Shown here: positions 54,229 to 60,159 of the stretch, one piece after another
Position numbering within the stretch: position 1 is the stretch's first letter
How the letters are laid out: every line of letters begins with the position of its first letter
NCBI GenBank assembly: GCA_001567505.1
Contig: LLEU01000061.1
Span: 1 to 60,159 of the forward strand
Length of the DNA: 60,159 nt
From: Acidobacteria bacterium OLB17
GTDB taxonomy: Bacteria; Acidobacteriota; Blastocatellia; Pyrinomonadales; Pyrinomonadaceae
Reading direction: 5' to 3'
Program-made: the position numbers and the translations under genes
Notes under the pieces: generated by a model
What the model saw: only the letters and a program-made list of their open reading frames with translations
Told to the model about the DNA's origin: nothing
The model's database searches: none

Positions 54229-55560
54229 TCAATTGCCTAAACTCTTGATGATTTTATCGCGGTATGCGTTTGCGTCTTTTTTTATAGCATTTTCGTTCAA
54301 CGTGAGCAACCGACGGGCTTTCATTACGACACGGCCGTTGATGATGACGGTCTCAACGTCCGAAGCCTTCGTTGAATAGACGAGAGCCGAATACACGTTG
54401 TAGAACGGCGTCTGATGCAGCGAACCGAGGCCGACGATCGCGATGTCGGCACGTTTGCCCGCTTCGATCGAGCCAATGAGCTTCTCAAGGTGCAGCGCGC
54501 GGGCACCGCGGATGGTCGCCATCTCGAAGGCCTGCTCCGCGCTGACGGCTTTTGGGTCGCCCGAGTGGTTCTTATGAAGCTTTGCCGCGGTATCGATCTC
54601 TTCCCACATATCGAGATCGTTGTTGGACGCGGCTCCGTCGGTGCCAAGCCCGACGGCGACGTTCGCCTTCAGCATCGCAGGGATCGGAGCAACGCCGGAC
54701 GCGAGCTTCATATTCGACTGAGGACAGTGTCCGACCCCGACGTTCTCGCGTTCGAGTACGCCGATCTCTTCGTCCGTGACCCAAATGCTGTGCGCGATGA
54801 TCGTCCTGTCGGAGAGAAAGCCGATGCTCGCCAGATAATCGACAGGCGTTTTACCGTATTTTGCGAGGATGTCGTCACGTTCTTTCTTGGTCTCGGCGAC
54901 GTGTATGAGAACGGGTGCCTTCCATTTGTCCGAGAGCTTGCGGACGAGTTTCAGATTCTCGGTCGAGACCGTGTACGGTGCGTGCGGTGCGGCAGCGGCG
55001 ACGATCAGCGGATCGTGCTGCCATTTTGCAAGATATCTGTCGGTGTATTTGAGTGCCTCGGCGGGTGTCTTGTTATCGGAGACAGGAAAATCAATGATCG
55101 TTTCGCCCAGCACGCCGCGCATACCGGCCTTCTTTGTTTCCTCCGCGATCGCATCCTCAAAGTAATACATATCGCAATACGTCGTTGTGCCGCCGCGGAT
55201 CATCTCAGCAAGCCCGAGCCTTGCGCCGACCCGCACAAATTGCTCACTCACGTTCTTTGCCTCGGCAGGAAAGATGTATTTCGTAAGCCATTCGTTCAGG
55301 TCGAGGTCGTCCGCGATCCCGCGAAAAAGCGTCATCGGAACGTGAGTGTGCGTATTGATAAGGCCAGGGATCACGGCCTTGCCCTGCGCGTTAATGACCG
55401 AGCGTGCCCGATATCGTTTCGAAAGATCTGCGGTCGGCCCGACCGCGACGATCTCGTCGCCTCGCACGGCCACTGCTCCGTTCTCAATGACGCGCTTTGC
55501 GCCATCCATCGTCACGACGGTTCCGCCAACGATCAGGAGGTCGACGCGCACGGCCGGCAC
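54229..55560 (-). CDS. Amidohydrolase, S-adenosylhomocysteine/5-methylthioadenosine deaminase-like
   Basis: 443 aa from GTG 55560. Metal-dependent deaminase motifs: NTHTHVPMTLFRG (HxH), APHAPYTVST, the metal His in LIHVAETKKE, AHSIWVTDEE and GTDGAASNNDLDMW. These match the MtaD/SAH-MTA deaminase subgroup, which converts the adenine moiety to hypoxanthine. The true start may be further upstream. With one C or G removed at the GG 55583-55584, an ATG at 55639 (minus strand) opens MCKLKFFVVSLLVLTLVFSA, a signal peptide, followed by AAAARVVPAVRVDLLIVGG. The protein may then be exported, which is unusual. The neighbourhood is nucleoside salvage. Confidence 0.85.
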   Translation of the reverse strand: MPAVRVDLLIVGGTVVTMDGAKRVIENGAVAVRGDEIVAVGPTADLSKRYRARSVINAQGKAVIPGLINTHTHVPMTLFRGIADDLDLNEWLTKYIFPAEAKNVSEQFVRVGARLGLAEMIRGGTTTYCDMYYFEDAIAEETKKAGMRGVLGETIIDFPVSDNKTPAEALKYTDRYLAKWQHDPLIVAAAAPHAPYTVSTENLKLVRKLSDKWKAPVLIHVAETKKERDDILAKYGKTPVDYLASIGFLSDRTIIAHSIWVTDEEIGVLERENVGVGHCPQSNMKLASGVAPIPAMLKANVAVGLGTDGAASNNDLDMWEEIDTAAKLHKNHSGDPKAVSAEQAFEMATIRGARALHLEKLIGSIEAGKRADIAIVGLGSLHQTPFYNVYSALVYSTKASDVETVIINGRVVMKARRLLTLNENAIKKDANAYRDKIIKSLGN

Positions 55561-55669
55561 TACACGGGCGGCGGCCGCGGCCGGAAAAGACGAGCGTAAG
55601 AACGAGCAAAGAGACGACGAAGAATTTTAGCTTGCACATAACGGAAGAAGTGGCGCAAAGAGCGGTTCT

Positions 55670-56071
55670 CTATTTCAAATTGCCGGAATCAAATGCCTTG
55701 GGGAGAAGGTCGCGCATCTGCATCGTTTCCGAGCGGCCGGCGAGGTTTGCCATCGTGACCGGAATGTCGCCGCAGAACTCCCAAATGATCTGCCGACACG
55801 CGCCGCACGGCGGCGTCAGGTCGTCGGTATCGACCACGATCGCGATAGCGGAAAATTGCCGTTCGCCTTCCGAGACCGCCTTGAAGATCGCGACGCGTTC
55901 GGCGCAGAGCGTCAGACCGTAGCTCGCATTCTCGATATTGCAGCCGCTGAAGATCTCGCCGGATTCCGTCTGAACGGCCGCACCGACCTGAAAATTCGAG
56001 AATGGAGCAACGGCACGCGTCCTTGCCTGTCGCGCGGCCTCTAATATTCGTAAACTAATCGGTTGGCTCAT
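55670..56071 (-). CDS. cdd: Cytidine deaminase
   Basis: Deaminates cytidine and deoxycytidine to uridine forms. About 133 aa from ATG 56071 (MSQPISLRILEAARQARTRA), the length of tetrameric zinc CDAs; a longer frame to 56191 lacks similarity. Zinc-site motifs: LCAERVA (CxE-type with catalytic Glu) and PPCGACRQIIWEF (PCxxC). The substrate motif GCNIENASYGLT is intact. Its start lies inside the end of the DUF3800 gene (17-base overlap). Confidence 0.95.
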   Translation of the reverse strand: MSQPISLRILEAARQARTRAVAPFSNFQVGAAVQTESGEIFSGCNIENASYGLTLCAERVAIFKAVSEGERQFSAIAIVVDTDDLTPPCGACRQIIWEFCGDIPVTMANLAGRSETMQMRDLLPKAFDSGNLK

Positions 56072-56855
56072 GTCTCGCACCTTTACGGGTTCCTTTTCGA
56101 GCAGACCCTCTAGTTGCCCGTCCAAAACAGACCGGACACGAACATTTATAGCCCGGCGAACGCTTATGCGACAAGCCGTGGAGAACACCATTGTCGCGAT
56201 CGAACCGGTCTAGTATCACGTCTAGATAATTGGTATCGGAAGCATGGTAACGGCGGAAGACCGCGTATGCAATGTGATCGGCGAGCTGAATACATCGTGA
56301 ACGTTTCGAATCTACGAAAAACGGCACGTCGGCTATGTTCCGGATAACATTCCAGCGCGTTCCCAGGGTCCTGAACTGCTGTGTAAGCTTCTGAAGAGAG
56401 GTTTCATAGGCACTCTCATCCACGATTATCAAGCCCTTCTGTTTCTCGCCACGGCGTTCGATCCGCCTGAGTTTCTGGTCAAAGCGGCTGCATAGGTCCT
56501 CAAAGGCAATTTCCATTGGGTCTCGATCGGGAAATGAATCTTTATGAACGGCGCAAGCAAAGGTGCAAGTTGACCTGCTAGCATCAGCAACGAGTTTAAG
56601 AACCGATTTGATCAGGGCGGCGCGGCTTGTTTTATCAGCGATACTGCTCCACGGAGCGGACCTTCCATTAAAGATCTCAGAGGCGTGAAACTCGATCTCG
56701 TCCGGCGTTGTCGGTGCGAATCCCAATGCAAGGTCATCCAAAGCTTTGCTAAGGCGGGTTATCTGACTCTCATGTACACAGATGCCCCCAAGGACCAGGT
56801 GCGACTCACTTTTGTTTGCTGCCGACCCAGAATCGTCCAAGTAAAGCAAATACAT
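56055..56855 (-). CDS. DUF3800-family protein
   Basis: 266 aa. The N-terminus YLLYLDDSGSAANKSESHLV with LGGICVHE is the DUF3800 signature (YxDESG-type), an RNase-H-like fold with acidic catalytic residues. KGLIIVDESAYETSL and SRCIQLADHIAYAVFRRYHA (QxADxxA) supply later acidic positions. A C-terminal CSCPVCFGR could bind zinc, and the tail is basic. DUF3800 genes are scattered accessory genes often near mobile or defence loci. Here it sits alone within the nucleoside-salvage cluster; base composition appears somewhat lower in GC than its neighbours. Confidence 0.8.
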   Translation of the reverse strand: MYLLYLDDSGSAANKSESHLVLGGICVHESQITRLSKALDDLALGFAPTTPDEIEFHASEIFNGRSAPWSSIADKTSRAALIKSVLKLVADASRSTCTFACAVHKDSFPDRDPMEIAFEDLCSRFDQKLRRIERRGEKQKGLIIVDESAYETSLQKLTQQFRTLGTRWNVIRNIADVPFFVDSKRSRCIQLADHIAYAVFRRYHASDTNYLDVILDRFDRDNGVLHGLSHKRSPGYKCSCPVCFGRATRGSARKGTRKGARHEPTD

Positions 56856-56955
56856 AAAAAAAGCAGCCGAGTAGCCGAAGCTAACGGACCGCTAATGCAG
56901 CCCTCTCAACCGCACCTTGCATTCTATCCCAAGTACAAATTAGAAGCAAGGTTTC

Positions 56956-57573
56956 TCAAGATGCACCGGCGGCGATCCGTTCTCGAACCAGTCCGCATAG
57001 AAAATCGACGCTTACGCCGGTTTGGCCGCCTTCCGGGATGATGATATCTGCAAAACGCTTTGACGGCTCGACGAACTCGAAGTGCATCGGGCGGATCGTT
57101 TTTTCGTACTGATCGAGGGTTCGCTCGAAGGTTCTTCCTCTCTCGGTAATATCACGCCGCAGTCTCCGCATCAATCGAATGTCGTCCGGCGTATCGACAA
57201 AGACGCGAACATCGAGAAGCTCAAGGATCCGCGGTTCGGCAAATATCAAGATGCCCTCGACGATAACGACGCGTCGCGGCTCGATCACCTCGACGTGGTC
57301 GCGGCGCGTGTGCGTCACCATATCGTACACGGGCATATCGATCGACTGGCCAAGCTTTAGCCGCTTGATGTGATTTACGAGAAGGTCGCTGTCGATCGCG
57401 TCCGGATGGTCAAAATTCGCGTGGTGCCGCTCGTCAAGCGGCATATCTGCAAGATTCCGATAGTAGGAATCCTGTTCGATGAGGACGACGTTCTCAGAGC
57501 CGACGGCATCGACGATCGCTCGTGCTATCGTCGTTTTCCCGGAACCGGTGCCGCCGCAAATCCCAATTATCAT
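56956..57573 (-). CDS. udk: Uridine/cytidine kinase
   Basis: 205 aa. P-loop GICGGTGSGKTTIARAI, then the nucleoside-binding IEQDSYYRNLADMPLDERHH followed by NFDHPDAIDSDLL, and the lid region MRRLRRDITERGRTFE. Phosphorylates uridine and cytidine to UMP and CMP, joining cdd and the permeases in pyrimidine salvage. 11 bases separate it from the purine nucleoside phosphorylase gene upstream in the transcript. Confidence 0.96.
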   Translation of the reverse strand: MIIGICGGTGSGKTTIARAIVDAVGSENVVLIEQDSYYRNLADMPLDERHHANFDHPDAIDSDLLVNHIKRLKLGQSIDMPVYDMVTHTRRDHVEVIEPRRVVIVEGILIFAEPRILELLDVRVFVDTPDDIRLMRRLRRDITERGRTFERTLDQYEKTIRPMHFEFVEPSKRFADIIIPEGGQTGVSVDFLCGLVRERIAAGAS

Positions 57574-57583
57574 AAGTTAGTTC

Positions 57584-58420
57584 CTAGTTGCCGATCCTTC
57601 CTATCACACGGCTTAAGAGTTCCTTGAAAACGCCTTTGACCCGCTCACCCGTCTCCATCACTTCGGCATGGTGGATGATCTCTCCGCTCAGGCCTGCACC
57701 AAGATTCGTGATGCAAGAGATGCCGAGTACGCGAAGGCCTGCGTGGCGCGCAGCGATCGCCTCCGGGACGGTTGACATACCGACCGCGTCGGCGCCAAGC
57801 AGGCGGTACATACGTATCTCTGCAGGCGTCTCATACGTCGGGCCCGAAAGAGCGCAGTAAACGCCGCGTCCGAGGCTGAAGGCCGCTCCATTAGCCGCGA
57901 TCGCCGCCGCTTCATCCTCGACGATCTGCTGGAATCCGCGGTCGTAGATCTCGGTCATATCGGGGAACCTCGGCCCGAAGGAATCGTCGTTCTTCCCGCG
58001 AAGGGGATTTACACCCATGCAGTTCAGGTGATCCGTGATGACCATAAGCGAGCCGGGCCTCAAATCCGTATTCAGGCTGCCGGCCGCATTCGTCAGGATC
58101 AGATTCTTTGCGCCGAGCGATGCGAACGTGCGTGTCGGGAAAATGACCTGTTCCATCTCATACCCTTCGTAGAAATGGAATCGTCCCTGCTGAACGGCGA
58201 CGTTCACGCCCGCGGCCTTTCCGAGGACGAGTTGGCCGGCGTGGCCCTCGACCGTCGAACGCGCAAATCCCGGTATCTCTTCATACGGTATCCGAACGGC
58301 ATCTTCGATCTCATCGGCAAATGCCCCGAGGCCGCTTCCAAGGACGACGGCGGTCGAGATCGGTTCGCTAAAGCGGGATCGGATGAATTCGGCCGCATCA
58401 CGCGGACTCTTTGTGCTCAT
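57584..58420 (-). CDS. punA: Purine-nucleoside phosphorylase (trimeric class)
   Basis: 278 aa from ATG 58420. Motifs: phosphate-binding VVLGSGLGAFADEI, the GRFHFYEGY loop, NAAGSLNTDL, GPTYETPAEIRM and the base-binding GISCITNLGAG with Asn selecting 6-oxopurines. Cleaves inosine and guanosine to base and ribose-1-phosphate. It directly follows the permease genes, consistent with uptake then salvage. The symbol is used in the punA/PNP sense. Confidence 0.95.
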   Translation of the reverse strand: MSTKSPRDAAEFIRSRFSEPISTAVVLGSGLGAFADEIEDAVRIPYEEIPGFARSTVEGHAGQLVLGKAAGVNVAVQQGRFHFYEGYEMEQVIFPTRTFASLGAKNLILTNAAGSLNTDLRPGSLMVITDHLNCMGVNPLRGKNDDSFGPRFPDMTEIYDRGFQQIVEDEAAAIAANGAAFSLGRGVYCALSGPTYETPAEIRMYRLLGADAVGMSTVPEAIAARHAGLRVLGISCITNLGAGLSGEIIHHAEVMETGERVKGVFKELLSRVIGRIGN

Positions 58421-58451
58421 AAAACGAAAGACGCTTCTAAAAAAGGCAGCC

Positions 58452-59363
58452 CTAATCTCCCTTGCTGTACGGGATGCCGAGAGCTTTCGGAGCACGCGAC
58501 AAACCGATGAATCCCGCAAGTACGATCATCGTCAGCAGATACGGGATGATCTGGATGAACTGCACGGGGATCTCTTCGCCGCCGATCCGTGCCCAGGATG
58601 CGCCTTGGATCTGGATCGAAAGTGCCTCGGTCAGCCCGAAAAACAAACACGCGCCGAGCACCGGAACGGGACGCCATTTTGCAAGTATGAGAGCGGCGAG
58701 CGCGATGAAGCCGCGGCCCGCGGTCATATTTCGCGTAAAGAGCGATGACTGCCCGATCGAGAGATACGCACCGCCGAGTCCAGCGAGCACGCCCGAGATC
58801 GTCACCGCGATGTAGCGAAGTCGGATCACGTTCACGCCGGCCGTCTCGGCCGCTTCCGGATGCTCGCCCGTCGCCCTGATGCGAAGCCCGAACGGCGTCT
58901 TGTACATTATCCACCAGCAGACGGGAACCAGAGCGAGTGCAACGATCGTTGCGATCGAAATGCGGTTGTAAAATTCCGGGAGCTGCAGGATCTTGTCGAT
59001 CTGCGGCGTCGAACCGGCAGAATCGTAGATCGCGCCGGAGATCAGGGCCGGGAGGCCGATCATCAAGAAGTTGATCGCCATTCCGGCGACTACCTGGTCC
59101 GCCTCGAACTTGATGCACGCGACGGCATAGACGAACGCAAGAGCGGCACCTGCGGCAACGCCGGCAAGGACTCCGATATAAGGATCGCGGGTCTGATAAG
59201 TTACGACCGCAGCGGTGAACGCACCGGCGAGCATCAGCCCTTCGAGCGCGATGTTGATGACGCCCGACCTCTCAGAAAAAAGTCCGCCGAGCGCCGCAAA
59301 GATCAGAGGCGTCGCAAGCCTAAGCGATGAAAATAACAAAGCTAAAGTGAATATCTCGCCCAT
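58452..59363 (-). CDS. Nucleoside ABC transporter permease, NupQ/YufQ-like
   Basis: 303 aa with about eight membrane helices. The N-terminal AALGGLFSERSGVINIALEG and AGAFTA are characteristic of the BMP/guanosine-type branched-chain-permease-like family. Also visible: AGMAINFLMIGLPALISGA and the cytoplasmic loop GLRIRATGEHPEAAETAGVN that contacts the ATPase. It pairs with the next gene; the ATPase and substrate-binding lipoprotein should lie beyond the right edge. The start abuts the other permease with a three-base gap. Confidence 0.9.
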   Translation of the reverse strand: MGEIFTLALLFSSLRLATPLIFAALGGLFSERSGVINIALEGLMLAGAFTAAVVTYQTRDPYIGVLAGVAAGAALAFVYAVACIKFEADQVVAGMAINFLMIGLPALISGAIYDSAGSTPQIDKILQLPEFYNRISIATIVALALVPVCWWIMYKTPFGLRIRATGEHPEAAETAGVNVIRLRYIAVTISGVLAGLGGAYLSIGQSSLFTRNMTAGRGFIALAALILAKWRPVPVLGACLFFGLTEALSIQIQGASWARIGGEEIPVQFIQIIPYLLTMIVLAGFIGLSRAPKALGIPYSKGD

Positions 59364-59366
59364 CGC

Positions 59367-60159
59367 CTATTTCCTCGAATATTTTTGCAGACAAGCAACG
59401 AACAGGATGATTATCGCCTGCAGTACCCAACCAAGATCCTTCGAGACCTTCGAGGTGAAAGCATCTACGAAGATCTCGCCGCGAAGCAGCACGCCGAAGA
59501 ACAGTGCTGCAGCAAAAACGCCAAGCGGATGATTTCGGCCGAGCAATGCGACCGCGATCCCCAGGAAGCCCCATTCCGCCGAAAATCCGTTATAAAAATT
59601 ATGCCTTGTCCCAAGGACTTCGCCGACGCCGACCATTCCGGCAAGAGCGCCGGAGATCGTCATCGCGAGTATGATCTGCTTCTTCGGCGAAATGCCGCCG
59701 TATTCTGCGGCCGAAGGGTTCTCGCCGACGGCGCGAAGCTCATAGCCCCATTTTGTCTTCCAAAGGAAGATGTAAACGGCAATGCACGCAATGATCGCGA
59801 AAATGAACGCGACATTCAGCGGCACGTCCGCCGGCAGGCCCGGAATGAATGAGCTAAGCTTCGGGATCGTCGCATTCTCGCCGATCGGCGCGGTCTGCAG
59901 GATCGGGTCGCCCGGGACCTTATAGAAATACTGCGTAAAGTAGCTCACGAGAGCGATGCCGATGAAATTCAGCATTATCGTGTTGATGACCTCGTGAGAG
60001 CCGAATCTTGCCTTCAGGACACCGGGAATGCCGCCCCAGACCGCACCCGCAATGATCGCTGCCGCGATGCAGAACGGCACAAGCAGCCATGCCGGCAAGC
60101 TCGCCCAGGACCAATTCTGCTGGTCGGCGCCGACCGTTACGATCGTCCCGCCAAACTTG
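59367..60159 (-). CDS. Nucleoside ABC transporter permease, NupP/YufP-like (N-terminus outside window)
   Basis: The frame is open through the right edge, so the N-terminus is missing; the Met at 60098 is not the start, because FGGTIVTVGADQQNWSWASL precedes it in frame. Visible motifs: GVLKARFGSHEVINTIMLNF, LRAVGENPSAAEYGGISPKK (ATPase-contact loop) and RHNFYNGFSAEWGFLGIAVA with ALLGRNHP. Together with the downstream permease it forms the membrane channel of a BMP-family nucleoside importer. Confidence 0.9.
   Translation of the reverse strand, partial: KFGGTIVTVGADQQNWSWASLPAWLLVPFCIAAAIIAGAVWGGIPGVLKARFGSHEVINTIMLNFIGIALVSYFTQYFYKVPGDPILQTAPIGENATIPKLSSFIPGLPADVPLNVAFIFAIIACIAVYIFLWKTKWGYELRAVGENPSAAEYGGISPKKQIILAMTISGALAGMVGVGEVLGTRHNFYNGFSAEWGFLGIAVALLGRNHPLGVFAAALFFGVLLRGEIFVDAFTSKVSKDLGWVLQAIIILFVACLQKYSRK

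Noticed and set aside
7000..60159. tRNA, rRNA and CRISPR elements
   Set aside because: Several GGTTCGA-like strings were inspected but none has an acceptor stem and cloverleaf; no spaced direct repeats typical of CRISPR were found, the regular GCCGTCGCCGTC spacing at 50.5-51.2 kb being protein-coding.

Overview
The window looks like a piece of the chromosome of an Acidobacteriota bacterium, probably class Blastocatellia (Pyrinomonadaceae-like). This is inferred from gene content read by eye: a VWFA-related protein of the acidobacterial type, secreted proteins with FG-GAP repeats of the form DYDGDGKTDLAVYR, lipoproteins rich in A/N after the lipobox, a complete mre/rod operon, and an envelope suited to a diderm (TonB-domain protein, PilN/PilO/PilP-like proteins). 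GC is moderately high throughout by eye. I saw no rRNA, tRNA, CRISPR array, complete insertion sequence or prophage.

Layout. 1-7 kb: end of a YpfJ-like metalloprotease, a TM2 protein, riboflavin synthase, two large polytopic membrane proteins of glycosyltransferase-39/Agl23 type and a LolA-like exported protein. 7-12.3 kb (minus strand): dps with a clear PerR/Fur-type operator, then a PilN-PilO-PilP/GspC-pseudopilin cluster headed by a VWFA-domain protein. 12.3-16.8 kb: a thioester-reductase-like SDR, then a CBS-Hsp20-Lon proteostasis operon. 16.8-20.9 kb: a polyferredoxin-TPR membrane protein and a large secreted protein. 21.2-29.5 kb: mreB-mreC-mreD-mrdA-rodA-mrcA, the rod-shape and elongation operon. 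29.5-34.5 kb: esterase, lipoprotein, lipB, a thioredoxin-fold protein and an MBL hydrolase. 34.7-47 kb: an Rrf2 regulator and sufB...sufC...sufD...sufS...sufU, with several unrelated genes and two decayed accessory modules lodged between the suf genes, ending in a truncated haemoglobin. 47-55.6 kb: DinB, a HI0933-type flavoprotein, a J-domain-like coiled coil, an M28 peptidase with six FG-GAP repeats, and a TonB-domain protein. 54.2-60.2 kb (minus strand): nucleoside uptake and salvage (SAH/MTA deaminase, cytidine deaminase, uridine kinase, purine nucleoside phosphorylase, two NupP/NupQ-type permeases), with a DUF3800 protein inserted.

A property of the whole window: at least 13 otherwise conserved genes or remnants are broken by single-base (once perhaps two-base) indels, mostly in short homopolymers. 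Repair restores normal-length proteins. This most likely reflects residual long-read assembly error rather than true pseudogenes. I annotate such genes over their full repaired span and state where the frame changes.

I found no self-evident new defence or biosynthetic system. The leads most worth a second look are the suf operon with an embedded membrane glycosyltransferase, the decayed hicBA and GxxExxY modules in that operon, the PhzF-GNAT fusion, the small-protein/nucleotidyltransferase pair, the TIG-domain PilP/GspC cluster, the polyferredoxin-TPR fusion and the slippery A7 site in lon.
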